A stretch of DNA of 64,000 bases from NCBI RefSeq assembly GCF_000768355.1, contig NZ_AVPU01000008.1, positions 1-64,000 of the forward strand. The letters run 5' to 3'. Numbering within the stretch: the first letter of the stretch is position 1; the number at the start of each line of letters is the position of its first letter. The DNA is from Lysobacter daejeonensis GH1-9. Its GTDB lineage: Bacteria > Pseudomonadota > Gammaproteobacteria > Xanthomonadales > Xanthomonadaceae. The notes beneath the pieces are model-generated. The model saw nothing but the letters and a program-made list of their open reading frames with translations, was not told the origin of the DNA and made no database searches. Below are positions 6,919 through 22,611 of this stretch, piece by piece. Made by a program: the position numbers and the translations under genes.

Positions 6919-9637
6919 ACTTCGAATGTGCAGCCCGCGTCAGTGCTCTGATCGGTTCCCAAGGGGCGTCGTCCTTCGGCTCGGGCAACTCGTACTCGAC
7001 TTTCGTCGCCTTCGTGGGGACGCCATCGTGGCGGGCGTGACCGTCGTCATCGAGTGTTCCGGAAACCGTCTGGCCGCCTTCGAAGAAGATTTTGTAGGCC
7101 ATGCCCGCGAATGCATCGTTATCCACGTCGCGGTGATCAATCTCTATCCAGTGGTCAAGTTTTTCTGTCGCATTGGGCAGCGATGTGATCGATGCTGCGC
7201 CACTTGCCGCTCCAAGGAACGGATTCTCAGTTGCCTTGACCGTGAAGTTTCCCGGACACGTAAACGTGATGTCGGTACCCCTCAGCGTGATCGCGCTTTG
7301 CCCCGCTTGCAGTACGATTTTCTCCTTCGCCAACACCTCGACCCGCTCGTCGGTCGCGGTGATCGTGACGGATTGATCTGCCAACAGTTCCAACGTCCCG
7401 GTATGCGCCTGCAAGCTGACTTGTCCATTGGCTGCGATTGCCCGCAACGGGCCCTGCTGGGCAAAGAACGCAACATGTCCACCGCTGACGCCGGCCAGCG
7501 TCTGACCCGCGGCGAGGTGCGCATCGTCCTGTGAGGTCAGATGCAGGTGACCGCCGGCATACGCCAGTGCGCTCTTCGGCGTGGCAATTGCGATGCGGTC
7601 CGGGCCTTCGGCAAGTATTGCTGCGGCGCCAAAGGGCTTGGGCGCGGCGCCCGCGCTGCCATTGTCAGGCGTCGACTCATCTGCGGTTGATTCCACCGTC
7701 TTGGTGAAGGCGCGCAGTGGGTCGTTGGCCTTCAATCCGGGTACATCATGGTGTCCCAGCGCCTCATCCAGCGCCTGCGCCGTCTGTTCGGCACCGAGCA
7801 GCTGGCTGATGGCCTCGGCGTCGTCCATCTGCGTGGAGGCGGCGTTGCTGCGCAGGGTGGTGGACAACAACACCCCTTGCCCAGCCCGCAGGTTGCCCCA
7901 GCCCAGCGTTGCCAGGTCGAAGCCTTGCCCGCGCAAACCACCGCGCTGCTCGTTGCCATGTTCGACCAGGTAGCCCAGTTCCAGCCGGGCATCGGCCAGC
8001 GTGGAATGCAGGCGCTGGCGCAACTGGCCCGGTGCGTCGTCCATCACCCACTGCTGCGTGCCGCCGCCGTCCAGCGACTGGCTGTGCAGGCCGCTCAAGG
8101 TGCCAATGTGGTTGGCCGTCGCGTCGTGCCCGGCAGCGAACGGTGGGGCGACGTCGCCGTTGTAGAGCTGACCGGTCACTATCGGCTGGTCGATGTCCGC
8201 GTGAAGGAATTCCACCAGCACTTCGCTGCCCACGCGGGGCAGGGTGTGGCTGCCCCAATTGGGGCCTGCCAGCCATTCGGCCACGCGCACCCAGGTGCCG
8301 CTGGTGTGGTCACCGGGGGCGTGGCCCTCGGGGAAGGCGCCGGAAGCGGCCTCGGTCAGCCCGCCTCGGTTCGGTGTGGCGCCGCGCTGCCACGCGAACT
8401 GGATGCGGACCTGGTGGTCACGGCTCGAAGTGATCGCAGCGTCTGGCAGGCCCACGACCATGGCGGTCTGGGCACCGGGCGCCAGGGGCTTCTGGCACGG
8501 CGTCGGTACGATCGGCACGCCTTCGGTGACGGTCAGGAGCCGGTTGCGGTAGCTGCCGCGTTCCATGTCGGGCGCATCGAGCAACGCCGCGATGCCGCTG
8601 CCAAGGTTGTTGCTGGCGGCGTGCTCCACCACCAGCGGGACGAACGACTGTCCCGACAGCTCCGGGTGCTGCAACAGGGTGAAGGCATGCCCCGGGGCCA
8701 TGCCGCGCTCGCTGCCGCTTCCGGCTTGCAGAGTACGTGGCAGGCGCAGGGCATCCAGCAACAGGCGACCGGCCTGGTCAGCTTCGCCTCGATTGGCGAA
8801 ACGTCCAGCGTGGCCAGCGTGGAAGACCTCGCGACTCGCAACGGCGCCAGCCGGGTCCGGCGCCTCCGTGGTCGCGGAGGTCGCTTCGACAGCGGAGGCG
8901 TCCCAACTGGCCACGGCGACCGCATCCGGTGCCAGACCGTGTGTTTCGGCAAAACGGCCGATGGCATCCATCGATTCGGTTGCGTCGATGCGGTGGTAAC
9001 GCACGTTGGCGGGCTGGGCGCGTGGCGCGCTGGCCTCCGCATCGTGGATGACCAGCGTGTGGCTCTCGCCGGCGTGGTCGATGCGCCAGGCCAGCCCTCG
9101 TTCGGCCAACAGCCGGGTAACGAAATCCCAATCGCTTTCGCGGTACTGGGTCGTGATGGACCGCCGTGGCATCGTCTGCGTGACGTCCGCGCGCCAGCTG
9201 GCCTGTGGGTAATCGGCAAACACCCGCGTGACCACGCCCAACACGTCCAGGTCCTGGAATATCAGGGCGTTGGTGCGCAGCCGCAGCAGGGCGGTCCAAG
9301 GCTCCAGCGTCAGCCGGTAGCGCGCGAGCCCTCCGTCGCTGCCCAGGGCCGAGGTGTGCGTGATGAGTCCGTTCCATGCCCGCAGGGATCCATCGGCCCG
9401 GCGCAGGCGCAGCGTGGCCGGTTGCCCCAACACCCCGGCGAGCGGGGCAAAAGCGGTAGGCGACAGGCAGTCGATCTCGAAACGGAACCCCTCGCATACG
9501 GCTTCGCGGCCTTCGAACCGCTCTGGCACGAAGACGTCGGGCAAGGCGCAGTCAAGTTCGATGAGGCGGGCGTCCTGCGAAAGCAGTTTGCCCAAGGCAA
9601 TGGCAGCAGCGTCCTGCGCCGCGTCGATCCAATCCAT
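6911..9637 (-). CDS. vgrG: Type VI secretion spike protein VgrG with C-terminal extension
   Basis: Trimeric spike at the tip of the T6SS tube, homologous to phage gp27/gp5. 908 residues from the ATG before DWIDAAQDAAAIALG. Order: gp27-like base (to about 385, including DWDFVTRLLAERGL), gp5-like OB domain (about 390-500, with VRIQFAW, WVRVAEWLAG and PRVGSEVLVEFL), T6SS_Vgr region (to about 660), DUF2345 beta-helix (about 670-815, with repeats such as GHLHLTSQDDAHLAAG), then a terminal extension ending in a TTR-like strand pattern (SGTLDDDGHARHDGVP) before PWEPI. Such extensions bind cargo in other VgrG proteins. No baseplate, sheath or ClpV genes are nearby, so this is an orphan VgrG locus. 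Confidence 0.94.
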   Translation of the reverse strand: MDWIDAAQDAAAIALGKLLSQDARLIELDCALPDVFVPERFEGREAVCEGFRFEIDCLSPTAFAPLAGVLGQPATLRLRRADGSLRAWNGLITHTSALGSDGGLARYRLTLEPWTALLRLRTNALIFQDLDVLGVVTRVFADYPQASWRADVTQTMPRRSITTQYRESDWDFVTRLLAERGLAWRIDHAGESHTLVIHDAEASAPRAQPANVRYHRIDATESMDAIGRFAETHGLAPDAVAVASWDASAVEATSATTEAPDPAGAVASREVFHAGHAGRFANRGEADQAGRLLLDALRLPRTLQAGSGSERGMAPGHAFTLLQHPELSGQSFVPLVVEHAASNNLGSGIAALLDAPDMERGSYRNRLLTVTEGVPIVPTPCQKPLAPGAQTAMVVGLPDAAITSSRDHQVRIQFAWQRGATPNRGGLTEAASGAFPEGHAPGDHTSGTWVRVAEWLAGPNWGSHTLPRVGSEVLVEFLHADIDQPIVTGQLYNGDVAPPFAAGHDATANHIGTLSGLHSQSLDGGGTQQWVMDDAPGQLRQRLHSTLADARLELGYLVEHGNEQRGGLRGQGFDLATLGWGNLRAGQGVLLSTTLRSNAASTQMDDAEAISQLLGAEQTAQALDEALGHHDVPGLKANDPLRAFTKTVESTADESTPDNGSAGAAPKPFGAAAILAEGPDRIAIATPKSALAYAGGHLHLTSQDDAHLAAGQTLAGVSGGHVAFFAQQGPLRAIAANGQVSLQAHTGTLELLADQSVTITATDERVEVLAKEKIVLQAGQSAITLRGTDITFTCPGNFTVKATENPFLGAASGAASITSLPNATEKLDHWIEIDHRDVDNDAFAGMAYKIFFEGGQTVSGTLDDDGHARHDGVPTKATKVEYELPEPKDDAPWEPIRALTRAAHSKFG

Positions 9638-9747
9638 GGCGATGTCAACCCAAGTCCGTTTGGTGGTGCATGACCGCGGACCAGTCCGCCGCAGTACGGG
9701 CGGGAGCATAGCATTGGCTGACAGGGGCCGTGGAACATCCAGCGTGC

Positions 9748-9778
9748 TTGGTGCAGGTCGGTACGCGACGGCTATACT
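9748..9778 (+). promoter_or_regulatory. Candidate smc promoter
   Basis: TTGGTG (9748-9753) and TATACT (9773-9778) are separated by 19 bp, 126 bp before the smc ATG. The -10 is a 5/6 match; the long spacing lowers confidence. Confidence 0.4.
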
Positions 9779-9903
9779 CACCTGTGGTCAAGCGCGGTCC
9801 GCTCAGGCGGATTCAGGCAAATCAATGGCTTGTGGCGCGAACCTCATCTCGTTTTGACATCAATGGCAGCGCCCCTGCGCTGCGCCAGGGGCCTCCTCGA
9901 CGC

Positions 9904-12900
9904 ATGCGTCTGTCCACCATCAAGCTCTCCGGTTTCAAGTCCTTCGTCGATCCCACGACGCTGCACCTGCCCACCAACATGACCGGCGTGGTCGGCCCCA
10001 ACGGCTGCGGCAAGTCCAACATCATCGACGCCGTGCGCTGGGTGATGGGCGAAAGCTCGGCCAGCCGCCTGCGCGGCGACTCGTTGACCGACGTGATCTT
10101 TGCGGGCTCCTCGGCGCGCAAACCGGTGTCGCAGGCCATGGTCGAGCTGATCTTCGACAACACCGACCACACCATCACCGGCGAATACGCGGCCTACAAC
10201 GAGATCTCGGTCAAGCGCATGGTCAGCCGCGACGGCCAGAGCAGCTATTACCTCAACGGCGCCAAGTGCCGGCGCCGCGACATCACCGACCTGTTCCTCG
10301 GCACCGGCCTGGGCCCGCGCAGTTACTCGATCATCGAGCAGGGCATGATCAGCCAGATCATCGAGGCGCGGCCGGAAGACCTGCGTGTGTACCTCGAAGA
10401 GGCCGCCGGCATCTCCAAGTACAAGGAGCGGCGCAAGGAGACCGAGACCCGCATCCGCCATACGCGCGAGAACCTCGATCGCCTCAACGACCTGCGCGAA
10501 GAGGTCGGCAAGCAACTGGAGCACCTCAAGCGCCAGGCGCGGCAGGCCGAGCAGTACCAGGCGATCCAGGCCGAGCGCAAGGTCAAGGATGCGGAGTGGA
10601 AGGCGCTGGAACACCGCGGTCTGGACCAGAAGTTGCAGACCGCCCGCGAGAAGCTCAGCCAGCAGGAAACGCGCCTGCAGCAGCTGATCGCCGAGCAGCG
10701 CGAGGCCGAGCGCGAGATCGAGCAGGGTCGGGTCAAGCGCGAGGAGGCCGCGGAGCAGCTCAACAGGGCGCAGGCCGGCAGCTATGAAGTCAGCGGTGCG
10801 CTGGCGCGTATCGAGCAGCAGATCCAGCATCAGCGCGAGCTGTCGCAGCGCCTGCTGCGCGCTCGCGACGAAGCGCAGAGCCAATTGGCCGAGATCGCTG
10901 CGCACATGGGCAGCGACCAGTCGCGGCTGGACGTGTTGCGGGCGGCCATCGAGCAGGACGAACCTCGACTCGAGCAACTACAGGCTGAAGATGAAGCCCG
11001 CCAGGATGCACTGCGCGAGGCCGAGACCCGCTTGCACGATTGGCAACAGCGCTGGGATGAGCACACCCGCTTCCAGTCCGAGGCCGCACGCGCCGCGGAC
11101 GTGGAGCGCACGCGCATCGAGCATCTGGACCGCCAGGTGCTGGACGCCGACCGCCGTCGTGAGTCGCTGGGCAGCGAACGGGTGGGCCTGGACGTCACGG
11201 CGCTGACGGAAGCCTTCGAGGCGTTGAGCGAGGAGCATGAGCTCAAGAAAGCCTCGTTGGACAACCTCACCGACGAGCTGGAAACGCGCAAGCGCACCGT
11301 CTCCGAGATGCAGGAGCAGCAACGCGGCACGCAATCCGAGCTGGCCGAGGTGCGCAAGAGCGCGCAGGCCGCACGTGGCCGCCTGTCATCGCTGGAAACG
11401 CTGCAGCACGCCGCGCTGGGCCAGGAACAGGGCGCGGCGCTGGCGTGGTTGAAGGCGCGCGGACTTGATTCCGCTTCGCGCGTCGGCGAGAAGCTGGTAG
11501 TCGAGCCGGGTTGGGAAAACGCCGTCGAAAGCGCCCTCGGCCAGTTGATCGAAGGCGTGCTGGTGGAGTCGCCTGAGACGCTGGTCGACGCCATCGGCGA
11601 GTTGGGCGATGGCCGCCTCGCGCTGGTCGACCCGCACAACGACGCCGTGGCATTCGCCCCGACTTCGCTGGCGTCGAAGGTGCAGGGGCCGATCGCCATC
11701 CGCCGCATCCTTTCCAAGCTGCATGCCGCGGAAGACCTGCAGTCGGCACGCGCGCTGCTGCCGGGCTTGGGCGACGGCGAGTCGGTCATCACCCGCAACG
11801 GCGAGCGCCTCGGTGCCGGCTGGGTCCGCGTGCTGCGTTCTGGTGCGGCCAAGCAGGGCGCCCTGCTTCGCGAGCGCGAGATCCAGTCTTTGCGCGCCGA
11901 GATCGATACCCTGCAGGAGCGCGAGCGCACGCTGGAAGCCACCCTGACCCAGTTGCGCGACCGCCTGCTGGCCAGTGAGCAGCAGCGCGAGGACGCGCAG
12001 CGGACGTTGTACATGGCGCACCGCAGCGTGTCCGAGCTGGCCGGCCAGTTGCAGAGCCAGCAGGGCCGCCTCGACACCGCGCGCAACCGCATCGAGAAGA
12101 TCGAGGCGGAGCTGGCTCAGCTGGCCGAAACGCTCGAGACGGCGCGGGAGCAGGCCCGCGAGGCCCGCACCCGCCAGGAAGAGGCGGTCATGCGCATGGG
12201 CGAGCTGGAAGATGCCCGCCAGACGCTGGAGGCCGAACGCCGCAACCTCAGCGAAGCCCGCGACCAAGCCCGTGCGATGGCCCGTGAATCCCGCGACACT
12301 GCCCACGCACTGGCGCTGACGCTGGAATCCCAGCGCGCCCAGATCGTGGGGCTTGCCCAGGCGCTGGACCGCATGGGCGGCCAGCGAGGCCAGCTTGACA
12401 GCCGACTTGAGGAGCTGGTGACCCAACTGTCCGACGGTGACTCGCCGGTGCTGGAGCTGGAAGAGCAACGCCAGGTCGCATTGGAACGCCGCGTCTCCGC
12501 CGAGCAGGAGCTGACGCAGGCCCGCACCACCCTTGATGGCATTGACCACGACCTGCGCCGCTTCGAGCAGACCCGCCAGCAGCGCGATGAGCAGGCCCTG
12601 CAGCAGCGCGAGGCCATCGGCCAGCGCCGCCTCGACCAGCAGGCATTGATCCTGAAGGCGGAGACCCTGGTCGCCGCCATCACCGAAGCCGGCTTCGTGC
12701 TCGACGACCTGGTCAACACCTTGACCGACGACATGGACGCCGAGACCTGGGGCCGGACCGTCAGCGAGCTGGACGCCAAACTGCGGCGCCTGGAGCCGGT
12801 CAACCTGGCCGCCATCCAGGAGCACGCCGAAGCCGCGCAGCGCAAGGAATACCTTGATTCGCAGCACACCGACCTGACCACGGCGCTGGAGACCCTGGAA

Positions 12901-13407
12901 GAGGCGATCCGCAAGATCGACCGCGAGACCCGTGGCCGTTTCAAGGACACCTTCGACCGCGTCAACAGCGGCGTGCAGGAACTGTACCCGCGCCTGTTCG
13001 GCGGCGGCCATGCCTACCTGGAACTCACCGGCGAGGACCTGCTCGACACCGGCGTGGCGATCATGGCGCGACCGCCCGGCAAGCGCGTGTCCAACATCTC
13101 GCTGCTCTCGGGTGGCGAGAAGGCCATGACCGCGGTGGCACTGGTGTTCGCCATCTTCCGGCTCAACCCGGCGCCGTTCTGCCTGCTGGACGAGGTGGAC
13201 GCACCTCTGGACGAGGCCAACGTCGGCCGCCTCGCGCAGATGGTCAGCGAAATGAGCGAGCAGGTGCAGTTCCTCTTCGTCACCCACAACAAGGCGACGA
13301 TGGAGGCCGCACACCAGCTCTCCGGCGTGACCATGCGCGAACCTGGCGTGAGCCGCCTGGTATCGGTCGACCTGGCCGAAGCCACGCGACTGGCCGGCGT
13401 GGCCTGA
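9904..13407 (+). CDS. smc: Chromosome partition protein Smc
   Basis: Condensin ATPase, 1167 residues, starting at the ATG for MRLSTIKLSGFKSFVDPTTL, the standard Smc N-terminus; longer readings add unrelated residues. Walker A GPNGCGKS is at residues 31-38. Two long Arg/Glu/Gln-rich coiled coils flank a hinge at roughly 520-650. The C-terminal head has the signature LLSGGEKAMTA and Walker B region CLLDEVDAPLDEANV, followed by FLFVTHNKATMEAA. With ScpA and ScpB it organises and segregates the chromosome. It is followed 50 bp later by zipA, in the Xanthomonadaceae order smc-zipA-ligA. Confidence 0.98.
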   Translation: MRLSTIKLSGFKSFVDPTTLHLPTNMTGVVGPNGCGKSNIIDAVRWVMGESSASRLRGDSLTDVIFAGSSARKPVSQAMVELIFDNTDHTITGEYAAYNEISVKRMVSRDGQSSYYLNGAKCRRRDITDLFLGTGLGPRSYSIIEQGMISQIIEARPEDLRVYLEEAAGISKYKERRKETETRIRHTRENLDRLNDLREEVGKQLEHLKRQARQAEQYQAIQAERKVKDAEWKALEHRGLDQKLQTAREKLSQQETRLQQLIAEQREAEREIEQGRVKREEAAEQLNRAQAGSYEVSGALARIEQQIQHQRELSQRLLRARDEAQSQLAEIAAHMGSDQSRLDVLRAAIEQDEPRLEQLQAEDEARQDALREAETRLHDWQQRWDEHTRFQSEAARAADVERTRIEHLDRQVLDADRRRESLGSERVGLDVTALTEAFEALSEEHELKKASLDNLTDELETRKRTVSEMQEQQRGTQSELAEVRKSAQAARGRLSSLETLQHAALGQEQGAALAWLKARGLDSASRVGEKLVVEPGWENAVESALGQLIEGVLVESPETLVDAIGELGDGRLALVDPHNDAVAFAPTSLASKVQGPIAIRRILSKLHAAEDLQSARALLPGLGDGESVITRNGERLGAGWVRVLRSGAAKQGALLREREIQSLRAEIDTLQERERTLEATLTQLRDRLLASEQQREDAQRTLYMAHRSVSELAGQLQSQQGRLDTARNRIEKIEAELAQLAETLETAREQAREARTRQEEAVMRMGELEDARQTLEAERRNLSEARDQARAMARESRDTAHALALTLESQRAQIVGLAQALDRMGGQRGQLDSRLEELVTQLSDGDSPVLELEEQRQVALERRVSAEQELTQARTTLDGIDHDLRRFEQTRQQRDEQALQQREAIGQRRLDQQALILKAETLVAAITEAGFVLDDLVNTLTDDMDAETWGRTVSELDAKLRRLEPVNLAAIQEHAEAAQRKEYLDSQHTDLTTALETLEEAIRKIDRETRGRFKDTFDRVNSGVQELYPRLFGGGHAYLELTGEDLLDTGVAIMARPPGKRVSNISLLSGGEKAMTAVALVFAIFRLNPAPFCLLDEVDAPLDEANVGRLAQMVSEMSEQVQFLFVTHNKATMEAAHQLSGVTMREPGVSRLVSVDLAEATRLAGVA

Positions 13408-13457
13408 TTTCCCGCCATTGCCGTAAGATTCCTGCCTGACGGAAAACGGAGTTGCTG

Positions 13458-14219
13458 ATGTCGGACATGACCCTGCTGCGGGTAGGCATCCTGGTCGCGG
13501 GACTGATCCTGATCGCCGCCATCTTCTGGTTCGGTCGGCCGCGGAAGCCGGGGCAGGGCAAGCGCCTTCCCCGCAACGCCGCGCCGAAGGACGCGGACAG
13601 TGGACGGCTGGAGCCGACGCTCGGCGAGCAGATTGAGGCAGCCCTGGCCGATGGCGGGACCCGCGGTGGCGAGGCCACCACGCAGGCGGAGCTCGATCTG
13701 TTCGAGCGCACGCTGGAAGGCAGCACAGGCGTGCCGACTACCGAGTTGGGCAAGCGATCCAGCGAGGATTTCGACAAGATCGTGACCGTCTACCTCGCGG
13801 CACGCGCCGGGAATGTCCTCAACGGTTCCGACATCGTGGTCGCCGCCGAGAAGGCCGGGCTGGTGTACGGCTACCTGGGCGTATTCCACCGGTTGGTGGA
13901 GCGCCGCCCGGAGCAGGGGCCCGTTTTCAGCATGGCCAACATCAAGACGCCCGGCAGCTTTGACATGAGCGCGATCCAGTCGCTGGAGACGCCGGCGGTG
14001 GCCTTTTTCCTGACGCTGCCGGCGCCCGTGCCAGCGCTGGAGGCCTGGGACACCATGCTGCCGACCGTGCAGCGGATGGCCGAACTGCTCGACGGCGTAG
14101 TGCTGGACGACCAGCGCAACGCCCTGGGGCGCCAGCGGATCGCGCACATCCGCGACGAACTGCGCGCCTATGACCGGCAGCGCGAAGCTCCGCCGTTGAC
14201 CAAGCCCGGTCGCTGGTAA
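13458..14219 (+). CDS. zipA: Cell division protein ZipA
   Basis: 253-residue inner-membrane protein that binds the FtsZ C-terminal tail and tethers Z-rings. One N-terminal membrane helix (LLRVGILVAGLILIAAIFWF, residues 5-24) is followed by a basic stretch, a linker shorter than in E. coli ZipA, and a C-terminal FtsZ-binding domain (about 110-245, including VFSMANIKTPGSFDM and FFLTLPAPVPALEAWDTML). The ATG at 13458 has ACGGAG upstream; a TTG two codons earlier is unlikely. Encoded between smc and ligA. Confidence 0.9.
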   Translation: MSDMTLLRVGILVAGLILIAAIFWFGRPRKPGQGKRLPRNAAPKDADSGRLEPTLGEQIEAALADGGTRGGEATTQAELDLFERTLEGSTGVPTTELGKRSSEDFDKIVTVYLAARAGNVLNGSDIVVAAEKAGLVYGYLGVFHRLVERRPEQGPVFSMANIKTPGSFDMSAIQSLETPAVAFFLTLPAPVPALEAWDTMLPTVQRMAELLDGVVLDDQRNALGRQRIAHIRDELRAYDRQREAPPLTKPGRW

Positions 14220-17566
<3,347 letters not shown>

Positions 17567-17687
17567 ATGCAGCCAGCTATGTGAACGAGGGCTGATGGCC
17601 GTCCCGAAAAGAAGAAGTCGCATGCTTGCGTTCACGCAGTCGCGGTAGAGTTGACCTGTAATGACGGCGATCACAGGGGATTGGCTG

Positions 17688-18443
17688 ATGCACTGCAGCA
17701 ACCTGACCGGTGTTCTGTTCGGGCTCGTCGCAATCGCCGCGGCGCCCACGGCGTTGGCCCAGTACGGCAATGCCCCGGGTGCTGGCACCGTCCGCTGCGA
17801 ATCGCGTGATGGCCGGCTGCGCGAATGCCCCATCAGCCATCGCGGCGGCGTTCGCGTGGCAAAGCAACTGTCGCGGACTGAATGCGTGCGAGGCCGCACC
17901 TGGGGGGTGAGCCGCGATGGCGTGTGGGTCTCCGATGGTTGCCGCGCGGATTTCGCCTACGGTTATGGTGCGGATGATGGCGACGACCGGCCCGTGGGCA
18001 GTCTTGACCGCACCTTGCGTTGCGAGTCCAACGATGGCCGCTGGAAACACTGCGCAACCGACGCCGAAGGCCGCGTCGAGTTCGTACGCCAGCTCTCGCG
18101 CAGCAACTGCTTGCGCAACCAGACCTGGGGCGTTGATCCGCGCGGCGTCTGGGTAAGCGGTGGATGCCGTGCCGAATTCCGCATCACGACTTTCGAAGGG
18201 CGTAATGAACACGGTTCCGCCCAGGTCGTGCGCTGCGAATCCAACGATGGCCGGCAGGAGCACTGTCCCGTCAATACCCGCGGCGGCGTTCGCGTGGCAC
18301 GGCAGATCTCGCGCACGACCTGCATCGAAGGCCACAACTGGCGATTCGATCGCAACGGCATCTGGGTGAAGGAAGGCTGCCGGGCCGATTTTGAAGTGGG
18401 TTACCGTCACGACCCGGGTTGGGGCCTGGGCCGAAACGAGTGA
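17688..18443 (+). CDS. Exported DUF3011 protein with three repeats
   Basis: 251 residues from an ATG preceded by CAGGGGA; an ATG 9 codons upstream lacks a ribosome-binding site. N-terminal signal peptide (LTGVLFGLVAIAAAPTALAQ). The mature protein is three copies of one motif, roughly RCESxDGRxxxC..RGGVRVxxQxSRTxC..G.xWG...GxWVxxGCRADF, at about residues 34-88, 104-165 and 180-240. Each repeat has four Cys positions, consistent with disulfides in the periplasm. DUF3011 proteins are common in Xanthomonadaceae; function unknown. Confidence 0.85.
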   Translation: MHCSNLTGVLFGLVAIAAAPTALAQYGNAPGAGTVRCESRDGRLRECPISHRGGVRVAKQLSRTECVRGRTWGVSRDGVWVSDGCRADFAYGYGADDGDDRPVGSLDRTLRCESNDGRWKHCATDAEGRVEFVRQLSRSNCLRNQTWGVDPRGVWVSGGCRAEFRITTFEGRNEHGSAQVVRCESNDGRQEHCPVNTRGGVRVARQISRTTCIEGHNWRFDRNGIWVKEGCRADFEVGYRHDPGWGLGRNE

Positions 18444-18486
18444 CGCAAACGGCGCTGCGCAACGGGCGCCGCGCTAGAATTGGCGG

Positions 18487-19548
18487 ATGAATGACGCCCG
18501 CCTCGATTTCGACCGTTACGACCGCATCCGCCCCATCCGCTGGACCGGTGACAGCCTAGAGCTGCTGGACCAGCGCAAGTTGCCGTTCGTGGTCGAGTAC
18601 GTGGCATGCACCGGCAGTGCCGCCGTCGCCGAGGCCATCCACGCGCTGACCGTGCGCGGTGCGCCTGCGATCGGCATCGCCGCCGCGTGGGGCGTGGTGC
18701 TGGCAGCCCGCGATGTCCAGGCCGACAGCGGCGCCGAGGCGGCGCTCAAGCTCGAGCCCGCAATGCAGCAGCTCAACGCCGCGCGGCCCACCGCCGTCAA
18801 TCTGGCCTGGGCGCTGGCGCGCATGCGCAATGTGCTGGGCGGCGCCGGACCGGATTGGCGCGACGTGCTGACGCGCGAAGCGCAGTCCATTGCCGACGAG
18901 GACCTCGCCGCAAACCGTCGCATGGGTGAGCTCGGCGCGGCGCTGATCGCCCCGGGCAGCGACGTCATGACCCACTGCAACACCGGCTCCCTCGCCACCG
19001 CGGGGTTCGGCACGGCCTTGGGCGTCATCCGCGCGGGCGTGGCCCAGGGCCGCATCGCCAAGGTATATGCCGGCGAGACCCGCCCGTGGTTGCAGGGCGC
19101 GCGCCTGACCGCGTGGGAACTGCAACAGGATGGCATCGCCCCGACCCTGGTCGCGGATGCCGCCGCCGCGCACCTGATGAAGACCGGCGCGGTGGATTGG
19201 GTCATCGTCGGTGCCGACCGCATCTGCGCGAACGGCGACACCGCCAACAAGATCGGCACCTACTCGCTGGCCATCGCGGCCCGGCACCATGGGGTGAAGT
19301 TCATGGTGGTGGCCCCCTCGTCCACCGTCGACATGGCCACGCCGTCGGGCGATGCGATCCACATCGAGGAGCGCGATCCGGGCGAGATGTTCGCCATTGG
19401 CGGCGTGCGTACCGCGGCGCCGGATATAGCGGCGTGGAACCCGGTGTTCGATGTCACGCCTGCCGAGCTGATCGATGCGATCGTGACCGAGAAGGGCGTG
19501 ATCGAGCGGCCCGACCAGGCGAAGATGCAGGCCGCGTTCAGCGCCTGA
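18487..19548 (+). CDS. mtnA: S-methyl-5-thioribose-1-phosphate isomerase MtnA
   Basis: Isomerises 5-methylthioribose-1-phosphate to 5-methylthioribulose-1-phosphate in the methionine salvage pathway. 353 residues, normal length. Family marks: [19 protein letters not shown] near the N-terminus, [20 protein letters not shown] with the catalytic Cys, and [22 protein letters not shown] with the catalytic Asp. Homologous to eIF2B-alpha subunits, but the salvage-specific motifs favour MtnA. No other salvage genes are adjacent. Confidence 0.95.
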   Translation: MNDARLDFDRYDRIRPIRWTGDSLELLDQRKLPFVVEYVACTGSAAVAEAIHALTVRGAPAIGIAAAWGVVLAARDVQADSGAEAALKLEPAMQQLNAARPTAVNLAWALARMRNVLGGAGPDWRDVLTREAQSIADEDLAANRRMGELGAALIAPGSDVMTHCNTGSLATAGFGTALGVIRAGVAQGRIAKVYAGETRPWLQGARLTAWELQQDGIAPTLVADAAAAHLMKTGAVDWVIVGADRICANGDTANKIGTYSLAIAARHHGVKFMVVAPSSTVDMATPSGDAIHIEERDPGEMFAIGGVRTAAPDIAAWNPVFDVTPAELIDAIVTEKGVIERPDQAKMQAAFSA

Positions 19549-19872
19549 GGGTTCAGTTTCGGGCGGGTGAAAATGGCCTGACCCTGCAATGTGGGTGCGC
19601 GCCGCCGTGCCCCCGCGTTGGCGCGAGCGTCGCAGCCGGTTGAGCCCCGTCGACACTCAGGCCGGCAGGCGCGGAAAATTCCCGCCGAATGCCGCGTAAG
19701 TGCCTGTTTCTGCGTGGAAACCGGCGTCAAACAGGGCGTGGGATGTGATAGGATTGAATGTCCTTTTCGCACGCCCTGAAGCGGCCGTCGAAGCGACGTG
19801 TCCCGGCCCGCCGGGTGCGCGCGCATGCCGACGTCGCCAATGGCGCCGATCACCGCAGAACACGGAAACCTG
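19549..19872. other. Intergenic region upstream of gyrA
   Basis: 324 bp between mtnA and gyrA with no supported gene. It should contain the gyrA promoter. A weak -10-like TAGGAT lies at 19749-19754, but I find no convincing -35, terminator or operator. Confidence 0.5.
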
Positions 19873-22515
<2,643 letters not shown>

Positions 22516-22541
22516 CGTCCCCGGCCGTCCTGTCTGAAATG

Positions 22542-22573
22542 AAAAAGCCCCGGCCAATGCCGGGGCTTTTTTT
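22542..22573. terminator. Bidirectional intrinsic terminator between gyrA and prx
   Basis: Stem AGCCCCGG / CCGGGGCT with loop CCAATG (22546-22567), preceded by AAAAA and followed by seven T on the plus strand. It therefore works for gyrA (plus) and for the converging peroxiredoxin gene (minus). Confidence 0.92.
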
Positions 22574-22611
22574 CATGCGGTCTGCGTCTGGTTGTGCAGC
22601 AGTGCGTGCAG

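Noticed and set aside
11386-13314. A 642-codon minus-strand frame inside smc
   Set aside because: Shadow of smc coiled-coil codons; Leu/Ala/Gln/His-rich and without homology.
17626-17651. Promoter TTGCGT/TAGAGT before the DUF3011 gene
   Set aside because: Spacing of 14 bp is too short for sigma70 and the hexamers are weak.
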